A stretch of DNA of 64,000 nt from Semisulcospira habei (GCA_036245525.1 BTPG01000005.1:117947188-118011187), one strand, 5' to 3'; positions 49,441 through 60,709 are shown, counted from the stretch's first letter. Notes: generated by a model from the sequence alone, not told the origin. Translations and numbers: made by a program.

Positions 49441-50257
49441 AGGTGAGCTGGGGATGAGGCGAGTAGAAGGGAACTCCCGTCGCGAGCCAGTTAGGCTCCG
49501 CCCAACGAAGGAGATGTGGAAGGAGCATCGGTAGAACCGGCACAGGAGCCTCGAGGTCGTCTGTCACTGGGTGCCAGTGCAGACGAAGGGCAAGCTGAAG
49601 CGGGCGGTAGTAGAGACAGACAAGGGGAGTAAGTCTGCTGCCACACTCATCAGGCCCAGAAGCTGAAGCCACCCTCATTGAGCTCAGTGTGAAACCATCC
49701 CCAGATGAACGAAGCGGCGGGACGGCACAAGGTTGGATGTGCTCATGTTGAGCAGGAAACCGAGTCTGTCGAGCAGATCTAGCAGCGCATCTCGATCCGC
49801 CGCCCACCTGGCCTCCGCCTGGTTCTGCAAGAGAAGACCTGGTCCAGATAGTTTGATGTAGGGTTCGAGGACGTCCATCTGGCCCTGGCAACGAAGGCGT
49901 CCAAGAAGCGGGTGAACCCCCAGGGGCTGAGGCCGAGGCCGACAGGTAGAACGCGAACTGGTAGACCAGTCCACTGAAGGCGAAGCGCAGGTAACATCCT
50001 GAGGTGGGGTACATTGAAACGTGGAGATAAGCATCCGACAGGTCTAGGCTGACGGCAAAGTCCATAGGCTGCACAGCAGCCTGAGGCACTCGGGCAGTCT
50101 CCATGCGAAAAGATGGGGCGAAGATAAACTTGTGTAGGGCGGACAAGTCGAAGACGGAACGCCCCTTGCCGCCCGGCTTGGGAACCATGAAGAGACGGTT
50201 GTAGAAGGTTGGGGAGTCGTGTCGCGTTACCACCTCCACGGCGACCTTGCGAAGCAA
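49441..50257 (-). pseudogene. DIRS D reverse transcriptase, frameshifted
   Basis: The beginning is clear: SPTFYNRLFMVPKPGGKGRS, VFDLSALHKFIFAPSF and DFAVSLDLSDAYLHVSMYPT. After YQF the frame shifts, and LDQVFSCRTR replaces the YLDDLLL region. The N-terminus is cut by the block shared with DIRS B. The phase over WLATGVPFYSPHPQ shows that RT and RNase H were once continuous. Confidence 0.75.
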
Positions 50258-50284
50258 AGCAGCAACCTCGTCATGTAGGCTCTG

Positions 50285-51095
50285 CTTGGAACCCCTAGAC
50301 GAACTCGGCCAAAAAGGGGTTAGTTCAGTCTATGGAGAGAGATGCTCCTGTGCACAACAGGTCTGTAGTACTCACCACTCATCCCCGTATCCATACCATC
50401 AGCGACTTCTGAGTCACTGCAAAAGCGGGAGGGGGGGGGGGGGGGGGGAAGCGCTGCCACATCTTAACCCATATCAGCCTGAGGCTAACAGCTTCAATTT
50501 GTGCCCTGCCATACACAGGTTACTATAGAAAAATAAGAATACAGCCCAAGGTCTTAATGGAAGGCTAGGCTGGATTAGCGTGAGGCCTAGCGGCATCAAG
50601 CCACTCCGGCGCTACCCTTTAACTATTCTTATTCGAACGTATGTCACCCTCTGGTGGACAGGATAAGGGTTAAGATGACTTCCACCATACATGTTGTTCC
50701 CAGGCGGTTATCTAACCAAGGAATAACCGCCCCCAATGGCTTAACTTCGGTGAACAGGCCAACCGGGGCCATTGCAAAGGTTGTCTACGCTAGGAGTCCA
50801 TTCCTCGAAGGAGCCCATCCACGGCCCAGGCTTGTGGCCTGGTCTGGAGGTGACAGAGGAAGCCGCTTCCTGTTCCATTAGAGGAGGACCGGCCGATCAT
50901 CGGAGTCTGCTCACATGCGTAGAGTAGTTGGAAGGCAGCACGGTGTAGTAACACTCTTAGTGCTGCCGCTGACGAGCACCAGCTGCACTGCCATCACTCC
51001 AACCAGCGGATGTATCTGCCTGCATATTCACTCGTTGCTAACCCGCTGGTATCTGTCAGAGACTCAATGCCTAGGTGGCAAACTGAGTGCTGGTC
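50285..51095. repeat. Block shared with DIRS B (DIRS D copy)
   Basis: Begins AACCCCTAGACGAACTCGGC and ends GTGCTGGTCCC. About 0.4 kb shorter than the B copy, with gaps near 50785 and 50975. Contains a poly-G run of about 19 bases near 50430. Confidence 0.7.
50464..50673. repeat. Hairpin MITE inside the shared block (DIRS D copy)
   Basis: TTAA at 50464-50467 and 50670-50673, with ends CCCATATCA and GATAAGGG. Same insertion point as 30133-30345. Confidence 0.75.
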
Positions 51096-51690
51096 CCCCG
51101 CCTGGCAGCTTCGTACGAAATTGTCTCTTCTCGCAAGGAGTGAGCCGATAGCGAGTCCCGTGCAGAAGGAAGCGCCGAAACTGCGCTGCGATGTGATGAC
51201 CGGGGGTGCCTCGGGGAACGGCTGCGTCGGGGAGAGCGTGGTAGCCGAGAGTGGGAACCCCACCTGGAATGGTGTCGAAACGTGGCAGTCAAATGTGTGC
51301 GTCGACGGCGCGACCTGCACCACGGCGAACTCGACAAGGATCCATGCGGCGAGCAAGGTGGCGAGGCACGACGGCTGACAAAAGCCGCACCCCCCGTGAC
51401 GGAAGGCCTAGGGTGTCGGGGGGGCATCCTGGTCCCTGGTAACAGTCTGCGAGCGTGGAGGCCTGTCAAGGATCGTGAACGAGGGCGACGCTCGGACGAC
51501 CGTCTGGCTACCTTTTATCACCGAAAACTAGCTGAACGGAAGCTCCGTCCCTGCGATGCCCGACGCTGAATGCCCGTCTGGTCTCTAAACACCTGTGCCG
51601 AGGGGGCAGTTACAAGCTTACTAAGTAACAATTTTACTGACCTCTGTATCAGACGGCTTGCGCTTTGCTTGGATCGACTCAAGGTCGTAG
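51096..51690 (-). pseudogene. DIRS D ORF1 fragment, Arg-Ser-rich
   Basis: The - strand frame 51071-51469 has SRRASPPCSPHGSLSSSPW, PRRSRSPRHPRSSHRSAVS and SARDSLSAHS, equivalent to the RS-rich part of ORF1 in A and C. The LAP2-alpha-like body is absent. Confidence 0.55.
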
Positions 51691-51699
51691 ACGCGTTGC

Positions 51700-51890
51700 A
51701 GTCCATCGGACGTTGTTGGCCAGACTCGGTGGTATTTTAGCAAGCTCATGAACACTGTAGACGTCCAGTGTTGGCCAAGCTTGGTGTACTGTTTTACCAG
51801 CGAGCTGACGAACACTGTTGTCGGAGTACTATGTTGGCCAGGCTCGGTGTCTCATAACCGTAGCGAGCTGACGAACCCTCTGGCTGTAGC
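51700..51890. repeat. Tandem repeat of about 55-63 bp in DIRS D ORF1
   Basis: GTTGGCCA(G/A)(A/G)CT(C/T)GGTG recurs at 51715, 51770 and 51833, each followed by AGC(A/G)AGCT(C/G) and AACACTGT-like words. It sits between the zinc motif and the RS-rich part, the same place as the different repeats of A, B and E. Confidence 0.7.
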
Positions 51891-52039
51891 CCTAGGCTCC
51901 GGATCCGCGCGTGCGTCCCGATTCGTGAGTGTCTGAGGTGTCTCCTCCACTGAAGCGGTCGGGGCGGCAGCAGGCGTCCGCTCTCAGGCTGGGGTCGTCA
52001 TTCCCGCCGATAGAAACACCAAGCTGCGACCACTGCTCC

Positions 52040-52165
52040 TCCCGCCCGGGGGTGCAGGCGCCGCACAGGTGAGTGGAAGCACAGGCCAAGCACAGTAAGC
52101 AGACATGTGAGTCACTCGGCCACTGGAAGTCCCCACATCTCTTGCAGGTGCGGACTTAACCACTG
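52040..52165 (-). pseudogene. DIRS D ORF1 zinc motif and acceptor-like site
   Basis: CKRCGDFQWPSDSHVCLLCL, then CASTHLCGAC. TTTATGTTTTGCAG ends at 52163. All Cys positions of the element A motif are kept. Confidence 0.65.
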
Positions 52166-52614
52166 CAAAACATAAACAGTCACCGGTGAGCGAGCGTAGC
52201 TACCCGAGGCCATGCACCAATGCGATCGCGTGTACGAGTTTCGAAAACGAATCCACTACATGACCAGTGCCGACGCCCGGCGCTTTCCACCCCCCCTCTT
52301 GAACACCGGTCGCGGGCACTAACCGAGGTTATACTTAGTCATGGCAGTGAGACGGGCGAGGCAGCGCTGTAGGGACCAACTTGAAGTAGAGTCACCCATG
52401 CCGACTGGTCGCTCATCGGCAAACCAAGTCTCGGGAACAGTACAAGTCCACTGAAAACAGAAACTCCGCCGCTAGAGAGCCCAAACGAAGAATAATCTGA
52501 GAGGGAGCACAGAGCACGACGTAAGAGCTCAAGTCCCAAGTCCCAAGCCACAAAACCGGTCACACTATACGAAGTCCAGACGCAGAGAGTAGGCACACAA
52601 CCATCCACGGCTAG
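52166..52614 (-). other. DIRS D 5' leader
   Basis: Sequence between the zinc motif and the left repeat. No gene. If the acceptor is used, the first exon or donor lies here. Confidence 0.4.
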
Positions 52615-52729
52615 CTAAGAAACGGAATGGCGTTTCCGGTGGGCGCATGCCCGGATGAGGATGGAAAGGAGGTTACCCGGGGTATAATGGGTAGACCATC
52701 GAAACCGATGTCGTCATTGTGCATGACTT

Positions 52730-53880
52730 CTATTTGTGGGTGCGGGTGTGGCTGGCCAAGCCAATCCTGGAGCCACACCTGCGAGGGCAATGGGGGCACT
52801 GGAACGTAGCTGTAGGGAGCGTCGACGCCATCTTTCTGCGAGCTCTGGCACTGGTGATCCGTTCACGCCGATTTTGTTCAAAGAGCGTGCAGGCTTTCCT
52901 GGTGGCGGCATGCCAGCCAGATCTGTCTTGTGCTTGTGCTTCAAGTTCCTTAACCGGGAAGACGCAGTCCTTGAGGCTGCCTTTTAAGCAGTCTTTGAAG
53001 CGTTTCTTTGGCCGTCCTTGCTTCCTGTGGCCTTTTGAGAGTGCACCATACAGGAGTTGGCGTGGCATACGAGAATCATCCATGCGTATGACATGACCTG
53101 TCCAGCGAAGTCGTCTTTAAGATCAAGGCTTCAACACTCACTAAGCCAGCACTGTCCAGGACTTCCAGGTTTGTCACCTTGTCTTGCCATTTTATGCCCA
53201 TGTGGAAACGTTCAAGCTGCTTGAGGTGCTTTCTGTACAGCGTCCATGACTCACAGCCGTAGAGGAGGCTGGGGAGGACTACCGCCTTGTAGACTTTGAT
53301 CTTGGTGGAGAGCTTGACGTTGTTGTTATTCAACACACGAGTGCACAGACGACCCAGGGCTTGGCTGGCTTTGCTGATGCGAGCTGCGATTTCCTTGTCG
53401 ATAGTACCGTCAGAAGAGATGATGCTCCCCAGGTACCTGAACTGGTCGACAGTCTTCAGCTCAGTGCCTTCGATATACACTTTGGGTGGGGGGGGGGGGG
53501 GCTCTTGTGCCTGGGGCTGGTTGGTGCAGGACCTCGGTCTTGTTGAGACTGATTGTGAGGCCAAACAGTCGAGAGGCTTCCGAGAACCTGTTGACAATGG
53601 TCTGGAGGTCAGACGCCGTGTGCGCCATCAGCACACAGTCATCGGCAAACATCGCCTCAAGGATCAGTCTCTCGATGGTCTTGGTCCTGGCGTTCAGTCG
53701 ACGGAGGTCGAAGAGAGAGCCGTCTAGTCTGTACTTCAGGTACATTCCCTTCTCAAGGTCGCGTACTGCATGGGTCAGGACACACGTGAAGAACAGGTTG
53801 AACATCACGGGGGCAAGAACACAACCTTCTTTCACACCGTTGGAAATGTCGAAGGGTGCAGATGTGTCGCCGTTTGACTA
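52730..53880 (-). pseudogene. LINE pol C-terminal half with C2H2 finger, frameshifted
   Basis: Reading across three frames: FADDCVLMAHTASDLQTIVN (catalytic FADD), ISLNKTEVL, DQFRYLGSIISSDGTIDKE, YGCESWTLYRKHLKQLERFH, then MPRQLLYGALSKGHRKQGRP and KKRFKDCLK, ending CPHCPRRCGSRIGLASHTRT and H. Breaks lie near 53090, 53480-53600 and 53870. Confidence 0.78.
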
Positions 53881-54633
53881 GACAATTCCTACCATTCCAT
53901 CATGGAAGAGGCGGATGATGTTGGTGAACTTCCTGGGGCAGCCAAGCTTTGCGAGGATGACCCAAAGCGCTTCTCTGTTCACGGTGTCGAATGCTTTGGT
54001 CAGATCTATGAAGACAGTGTAGAGGTCCATGTGCTGCTCAATGCATTTCTCCTGGACCTGTCTCACAGAGAAGACCATGTCGACTGTGCTGCGGCCAGGT
54101 CTGAAGCCACACTGAGCCTCTGGGAGTGCTTCCTCAGATACAGAGCTGATCAGGCGGTTGAGGATGACTCTCGCGAGGATCTTGCCAGCAATGGACAAGA
54201 GTGAGATCCCTCGGTAATTGGCACAGTCTGCTTTGCTGCCCTTGTTCTTGAACAGGGAGACGATTGTAGCATCTCTAAATTCCTGTGGCATGTTCTCCTC
54301 TGCCCAGATGCATGTCAGAATGTGGAGGAAGGCGTCAAGGGTCTCAGGTCCAGCTGCTTTGAAGAGCTCTGCGGGGATGCCATCCATGCCTGCAGCCTTG
54401 CCGGAGCTAGTCTGGTTGATCGCTTTCTTGACTTCGTCCAAGGTAGGCGGGAGGTCAAGGTCATCCAGTGTCGGCTTCTGGGGAATCATGTCCAGGGCCG
54501 CGGGGTCGACAGTGGAAGGCATGTTCAACAGATTTGAGAAGTGTTCTCTCCAGCGCTCAGTGATGCTGCCTTTGTCCTTCAGCAAGGTGAAGCCGTCGGA
54601 AGAAAAGAGAGGGGTTGTGCTGGGTTTGGCCAT
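53878..54633 (-). pseudogene. LINE pol, first half of RT
   Basis: Open for 251 codons: SSGKAAGMDGIPAELFKAAG, NYRGISLLSIAGKILARVIL, EAQCGFRPGRSTVDMVF and YTVFIDLTKAFDTVNREALW. It stops just before the GCVLAPVMFNL block, which continues in another frame at 53835. Confidence 0.8.
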
Positions 54634-54642
54634 AGACAGCTT

Positions 54643-55730
54643 TCATAGCGCTGAAAAACTCCTTGGAGTTGTTGGATTAAGCAAAGTGTTGAAGTTCTTT
54701 TGCCTTGCTGTCCCACCAGGTGTCCTGCATGTTGCGGAGCTCTCTCTGGGCTTTTCTCTGGAGGTGTTTAAAGTGGTCTTTCTTAGACAAGGAGTTGATG
54801 TCGTTCTGCCACTCGATGAAGGCACTGCGCTTTTGCTCCAGTAGTTTGTTGATCTCTTCATTGTTCTCATCGAACCAATCCTGGTGTATCCTCTGCTTGG
54901 GTCCGCCACCATCCCCTTGAACTGGTCCCACATTTCAGTTGGGCTGCCAGTCAACGGTCCATGGGCAGTTAGCAGGTCATCAAGGTGGGACTGAAAGTTT
55001 TCCTTGACGTCAGGGCGCTTAAGCTTGGCCAGGTTGAATGAAGGTTGGGAAGGCCTCTTCCTGTGTGCTGGTGCAATGTGCAGGTTGAGAACAGACCGCA
55101 CCAGCCGATGGTCGGTCCAGCACTCGGCTTCTCTCATGGCTCTGGTGATTCTGACATCACGTGTATCCCGCTGGCGGACAATGACATAGTCTATGAGATG
55201 CCACTGCTTGGACCTGGGATGCATCCATGTTGTCTTGTACTTACTAGCCAGCCTGAAGAGGGTGTTGGTGATGGCGAGTCCATTCTCAGCGCACAATGTC
55301 AGCAGCAGCAGGCCATTGCTGTTCATCTTGCCCAGTCCGTGTGGGCCCATCACTCCTTCCCAGCAGTCACATTCGCGCCCAACTCGAGCATTGAAGTCAC
55401 CAAGCACGATGAGTTTGTCACTTGCAGGAGTGGACTTCAGGAGGAAGTCGAGGCTCTCATAGAATGCCTCCTTGTCGACATCGGCGCTGGTGAGTGTCAG
55501 AGCATAGGCGCCGATGATAGTGACATGTCGGGTGTGAGAGATGGGGAAACGGAGCTTCATCAATCGTTCGCTGATGTCAGTGGGAAGAGGAGGCAGCTGT
55601 GGGAGGAGCGTGGTGCGGATGGCAAAGCCAACCCCGTGTATCCTGTCCTCGTTCTCAGCTTTGCTCTTCCAGAAAATGGTGTACCCGCCCTCAGGTTCAC
55701 AGATCGAGCCTTCGTCAGCAAATCTGGTTT
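54643..55730 (-). pseudogene. LINE endonuclease, distal part
   Basis: From TRFADEGSICEPEGGYTIFW to the post-endonuclease linker. Motifs: IVLGDFNARVGRECDCWEG, TWMHPRSKQWHLIDYVIV and CWTDHRLVRSVLNLHI. The catalytic Glu is in ALSE, which lies on the far side of DIRS E (61879-61890). Frame breaks near 54900 separate it from RT. Confidence 0.8.
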
Positions 55731-55915
55731 GTTTCTTCAAAAACATTACCGATGACATTACTGTCTGGAAGTGTCAACTACTTACCCAATTTTAGCCTAA
55801 GAACTTGTGTGCTCCTACACAACCCGGGAGGCACTCGGGGAACCCTAACTAGGGCCGAGAGTAGCCTCCCGTCCCAGCCCATTTGAGCAGTCACCACGTG
55901 GCCCAATCACAATCA
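55731..55915. repeat. Left inverted terminal repeat of DIRS E
   Basis: GTTTCTTCAAAAACATTACC onward; inverted copy at 61675-61858. Inner stem GGGAGGCACTCGG with CCGAGAGTAGCCTCCC. Confidence 0.83.
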
Positions 55916-57142
55916 GTCGTTTCTACTTAGCTGTACGTTTCAGACGTGTTTAGCCTATAGGTCCCGGACCGTTTTTTAACGGTTATTCACTGGACTATCA
56001 TTTTGTGGATTCCTGTGTTCCTTCGGACTTGTGTGTTTGGAATTATGTGCCTGTGCTTGGAAAAGGGCCGGTCGCCTTGGACTACTGTGTTTCCTTTGGA
56101 CTTTGTGTGCGCGATTACGGTTCCCTTTGTATCGTGAGCACATGGACTTGAGAGAGCTTCGCTATATATCGTGGTTCGGTGGCGGAGTTGTGTAGTGATT
56201 TGGCGACATGCTCGCAGAGGAGACGTTTCGGTATTTTTGCAGTTGTGACCGTGTCGCGTGGAGTTCGCATCGCTGCCGTAGAGTTTTGTTGGACCTGTTA
56301 CTCCAGTGGTGTTGCTCCCGTGGACCGTGTCAGCAGAGTTGCCAACCACTACGGAATTTCCGTCGTTTACTCCGGACGTCGATGTAATACTGCAGAACTA
56401 TTAACAATACTACGGGAAAGCAAACAAAAGTTTTTAAGGTTTGTTGAGCGCCTGTGGCTACCGTGTCGACTGCCGGGCGAGTCAAGGTCACGGTCACCCA
56501 ACTACGGGTTGCTGATCACAGCTTCCGGCGCGTGTTAGGCTTTGAACCAATCGTTGGGAAGCCTGAGTCTAAGAGCAGACGACGGAAGTTAGCGGAATGC
56601 GGCCAGAAGTTACCGATGTACCCACACCTCACGGCTACCGCCATTTCGATCGCGTGCAGACATCGTTGAGAAGAGTTCTAGCAGAGCAAAGGATATAATA
56701 TAGACAAAGAGTGTGATAATAAATGACACTGGAACTGTGGCAAGGCATCTTATGTGCCGTCGGTGTGTTATCGTACTGCGACTGCGTCTCAACATGTCAC
56801 ACTGGGCTTCGTGCTTGATGGGGGACTTTGTGTGTGTTGGAATTCCGGCGCTCCGCTCTGTGGTGGTTTCCTGGCTGTGTGAGGACTTTTGTCTCGGACC
56901 CGGAACTTCTTCCCGCCGACGCGCTTGGTGGTTGGTTTGGAGGTTCTTCCCCCCCCCCGTCCCCACGATTCACGAGAGGTAAGGTATCGATCCCAACCCT
57001 CGGCTGGCCCCCGGACCGGGTGCCAGCGTCGGCTTGAGGCTTTGTTTTCAGCATACAACGGTTGCACCGATCTTTCTCGTTTTTGTTGGCGGGACCGAGT
57101 AGGGCTTGGACCCGGTCGCCTATCATATCTGTTATGTTGCAG
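55916..57142 (+). other. DIRS E 5' leader
   Basis: About 1.2 kb without a recognised gene. It ends in TCTGTTATGTTGCAG at 57142, the acceptor-like site shared with the other elements. Several GT-rich candidate donors exist, but I cannot choose one. Confidence 0.45.
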
Positions 57143-58080
57143 TGACCAAGTACTCACCTGCCCGCAGTGCGGCGACTTCCAGTGACCGAACAATACCAAC
57201 TCGTTTTACCTTCCCTGCGCTGCCTACACTTCCGACCACGCCCGTGATGTCTGCATTGCAGCTATGGGGATTTACTGGCGCGAGCGCCCGACACCGGCGA
57301 GTGACCGTTCGTCCTTGGCCTGGAGCTGTGCCCACTCAAGCCCGCTGTCTCTTACGGAGAGACAACATTTGGGCAGAGTACCTGCTTTACGGAGGCAGGC
57401 CTGCTGTAATGGACGAACCGCCGGACACGGGCGCCCAGCGCGTACCACAGGACTGCATCATCTGTGACTCTCGCCCGACAAAGCCCGCTGACTCTTACGG
57501 AGAGACAGCATTCGGGCAGAGTGTCTGCCTTACGGAGGCAGGCCTGCAAATACGGACGATCCACCGGACACTTGAGCTCAGCTCTTACCACAACACTATG
57601 TCATCTGTGACTTTCGCACAGACAAAGCCCGCTGACTCTTACGGAGAGACAGCATTCGGGCAGAGTGTCTGCCTTACGGAGGCAGGCCTGCAGATACGGA
57701 CGATCCGTCGGACTTTTGAGCTCAGCTCTTACCACAAAACTATGTCATCTGTGACTTTCGCACAGACAAAGCCCGCTGACTCTTACGGAGAGACAGCATT
57801 CGGACAGAGTGTCTGCCTTACGGAGGCAGGCCTGCAAATACGGACGATCCGCCGGACACTTGAGCTCAGCTCTTACCACAGAACTATGTCATCTGTGTCT
57901 TTCGCACAGACAAAGCCCGCTGACTCTTACGGAGAGACAGCATTCGGGCAGAGTGTCTGCCTTACGGAGGCAGACCTGCAGATACAGACGATCCGCCAGA
58001 CACTTGAGCTCAGCTCTTACCACAGAACTATGTCATCTGTGACTTTCGGACAGACAAAGCCCGCTGTCTCTTACGGATAG
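57106..58080 (+). CDS. DIRS E ORF1 open frame with 48-residue tandem repeats
   Basis: The frame is 324 codons. From about residue 125 it consists of units of 48 residues containing TKPADSYGETAFGQSVCLTE, then AGLQIRTIRRTLELSSYH and TMSSVTFAQ. Four near-identical units are followed by a partial one, and a diverged unit precedes them. The zinc motif just upstream lies in a neighbouring frame with a stop (FQ then TGA at about 57182). Repeats of exactly 144 bp keep phase. Function unknown; the position matches the repeat cassettes of A-D. Confidence 0.6.
   Translation: MDPVAYHICYVAVTKYSPARSAATSSDRTIPTRFTFPALPTLPTTPVMSALQLWGFTGASARHRRVTVRPWPGAVPTQARCLLRRDNIWAEYLLYGGRPAVMDEPPDTGAQRVPQDCIICDSRPTKPADSYGETAFGQSVCLTEAGLQIRTIHRTLELSSYHNTMSSVTFAQTKPADSYGETAFGQSVCLTEAGLQIRTIRRTFELSSYHKTMSSVTFAQTKPADSYGETAFGQSVCLTEAGLQIRTIRRTLELSSYHRTMSSVSFAQTKPADSYGETAFGQSVCLTEADLQIQTIRQTLELSSYHRTMSSVTFGQTKPAVSYG
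57143..57265 (+). pseudogene. DIRS E ORF1 zinc motif, with a stop
   Basis: TCPQCGDFQ, then a stop where Trp is expected, then YLPCAAYTSDHARDVC and YWRERP. Two of the Cys positions have changed (CAAYTSDHARD for CAGCASDHTCD). Directly follows the acceptor-like GTTGCAG. Confidence 0.6.
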
Positions 58081-58200
58081 ATAGCTTTTGGGCGGAGTGC
58101 CGGCCTTACGGAAGCAGGCCTGCAGACACGAGCTTCTTGTCGTCCATTGTCCTCTAACACTTAACAGTCCTAAAGGGGTCTCGCCAGGACAAAGCCCGCG
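57340..58200. repeat. Tandem repeat, 144-bp unit, about six copies
   Basis: AAGCCCGCTG(A/T)CTCTTACGG starts at 57481, 57625, 57769, 57913 and 58057 (period exactly 144), with an older copy at about 57338. Degenerate copies continue at about 58190, 58600 and 58735, each with TGCCTTACGGAGGCAGGCC, itself a small palindrome. Confidence 0.88.
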
Positions 58201-59520
58201 TACTCTTACAGAGAGTCGCTAAGTCGGCAGAGTGCCTGCCTTACGGAGACAGGCCAGCAGTGACCCGTCCAAAGCCTACCGACAGTCTTGACACGTCCCG
58301 CACTGCCAGAAGCTTCAGACACTCGTGCGTCCGGTGACGAATGGAGGAAGAATCGTGATGCGATTGCGACGGTCCGACTCGGCCTCTGACTCCCATCACG
58401 TTCGCTCCTTTCACGTTCTTCGTTCCCGTGCCCTGCAGCATGTCTGCCTTGGTAAGTATCTCCTCGCAGTTTACGTCACCCACCACCTTCGCTGCTCAGG
58501 CGCTGTTCTAGGAGTTCGTCAGGCTTCGTCGTTGCAGTCGCTTCCGTCATCACAGTCGCTCCTCTTCTCAGTCCTTGCCACTGGACTGCGTTATCCGTGA
58601 CGCCCGCCGGACTAACGACGCTGCCTCTTACAGAGAGTCTGTTTACCAGCAGATAGCCTGCCTTACGGGGGCCGGCATGCAGAGACGCGCCTCGCGCAGT
58701 CTTTAGTCCACTGACAGTCAGGCGAGGTCTCGCCAGGAGAAGCCACATACTATTACAAAGTGTCGATAGCCGGCAGAGTGCCTGCCTTACGGAGGCAGGC
58801 CAGCGAAGACCCATGTCTACGTGTACACGGACCACTGACAGTTGGGACTATTCCCGTTTGGCCAGCATCTCGAGTCGCTCGTGTGCGTCCAGCGACAAAA
58901 GAAGGAAGTATCCTGATGCTCTACGCGACAGCCTCCTCAGCCCCCGACACGCCTTCTTTGTTGGGACGTGGTTAGCGCGATCTCCTCCATCCAGACCCTT
59001 TGCCGGATTTCACACCCTTCGCGGGATGTGGTTACTCTCCGCTTACTCCTGGAGGATTCGGTTCCGGCCCGGCTTGGCGTGGACAGACGCCCCCTCCCCA
59101 CGCCTCACTCTGCTGTTCCGGATGATCCTACGTCACCTAGGACCCCTTCGGCATCGCGCTCAGCTGAGAAGCACCCTCCCTTGCAGCTTGTATAGATGGC
59201 GTCGCTAGTGCGGACCGCCTTGGCCTGCCCGGGTTTCCTGAAGCTTTCTTCCGTCGTGTCGTGGATGCCTGCAAGCTTCCTTTGCACCTCCTTGGTGATT
59301 TTCTCACCCTAGCTGTCGTGACCAACAGGGCAGCGTTTCACTCTTCGATTGGCGGCCACCTTCTTCTGTGACCTGATATGTTGAGATACCGGACTGCAAG
59401 CCTGTCCTCTCTGTTGGCTCACTTAGGGGCCTCCCGCGGGGCCCCGCCTTCGGCCTCTCCAATCCCGTTTGGACCCTGGATTCTCTACCTCCATCACCGA
59501 GGACTCTCATTTTCCTTGCA
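58201..59520 (+). pseudogene. DIRS E decayed ORF1 body
   Basis: Near 59200-59350 the mixed-frame reading LVRTALACPGFL, then LHLLGDF and TNRAAFHSS, corresponds to SLVRNTLACSGFLDLL and GNRAAYHSSVN of ORF1 in A, so the gag body is present but broken. The rest is unreadable. Confidence 0.55.
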
Positions 59521-59529
59521 TTTGCACCG

Positions 59530-60240
59530 CCACTGAGATGTTTCCCCTTGTGGACCGAGATTCCGTCGGACGAGAGCGACACCATCGCACTGCGCGTAGA
59601 GGATGACTCGCTTCTGCAGAAAGTCGCCGTGGAGTTACGGTCTCGACTCCACGACCTTTACAGCCTCCGAATGATGGTTTCCAGGCTGGGTGGCTAGTGG
59701 TACCTTGTCAGTGATCTCGCAGTGATGAACAATTTCTCGTGGCTCCGACTTCTCCTTTGGATTCCACCAGGGTCACTCAGCTGTGCATTCTGTAGACTTC
59801 ACAGTCAGCTTGGACATCTCCGAGGCGCTTCTCCATGTCCCTCGGCACCCGGCCTCCAGCAGGTATCACAACTGCGCTTCGATGGTGTGTTCTACCAGTT
59901 TAGGATCCTCCTGTTTCGCTTGCAACCGCAGCCTTACAGTTTTCGCTTGCATCATGGATGTCGTCGTCGCCAAGGCCAGACAGTTGGCTTCCAGTCCGAT
60001 CTCGGATACCTTCGACGACCTCCTCCTGAAGATTCAGTCAGAGACCGCCCTGTGGAAGGACCGAGATGCCCGGCTCCTGTTGCTGTCGCACTTGGGTTAT
60101 TGGTCAATGTGGGCAAATCGGACCTCTCTCCCTCATGCTGGTTTACTTCTCAGTGGGGATTTTACGACCATTCTCTCCAGGCTGAGTTTGCCGGAGTCTC
60201 GGATTCGGAAGCTGTCCTCCTTAGTCGCCCAGGTCGCTTA
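59530..60240 (+). pseudogene. DIRS E reverse transcriptase, broken
   Basis: Starts near CGPRFRRTRATPS/PLWTEIPSDES and continues with SVDFTVSLDISEALLHVPRH (SLDLSDTYLHVPM in A) and FACIMDVVVAKARQLASSPI. The catalytic YLDD reads TFDDLLLK, so Tyr-Leu is lost. Followed by LLSHLGY and RLSLPESRIRKLSSLVAQVA. Confidence 0.72.
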
Positions 60241-60709
60241 GGCGGGGTCAGTCCCCACCAGAGTTCAACTGATGGTCTTGATGATCGCAGTGGTGGATCC
60301 TTCTCCTCGGTCATCGTTACTCCCGGCTGCTCCAGCTCCACACCTGCCACTGAGGTTCTTCTCTCCACGACCGGCACTTGGACTCCGGACCTAGCTGGCA
60401 GACACACCTACTGGCTAAAGCTGCCAGCAGTTGGGCGAGCCCTCATCGAGTAGGAAACGCTCCTTCGCCAACAGGAGCTACTTGTCCTTCGGATACCGCT
60501 GCAGTTTTCTGCTTACAGAAGATGCAATATGGTCGCGTTGCTGGTAGACCCGTTCACCTGGAACATGTATTGAAACTCCGACCTCCTCATTCTCGACACG
60601 GGCGGGCCTCTCCGCTGCGGCCACCTTGAGGACGATGCAAAGATCTCAGACCTGATGGGGATTTGACCTTCAGCCTCCAGTTCCGCTTGCTGATTCCTTG
60701 CTGGGACCT
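60241..60709 (+). pseudogene. DIRS E RNase H and linker remnant
   Basis: Only short matches (TYWLKLPAVGRALIE for NWLELQAVWQAI). Much of the domain appears deleted. Confidence 0.45.

Noticed and set aside
57340..58200. CRISPR-like array
   Set aside because: Units are contiguous 144-bp tandem repeats without spacers, in frame inside a retroelement ORF1 in an animal genome.
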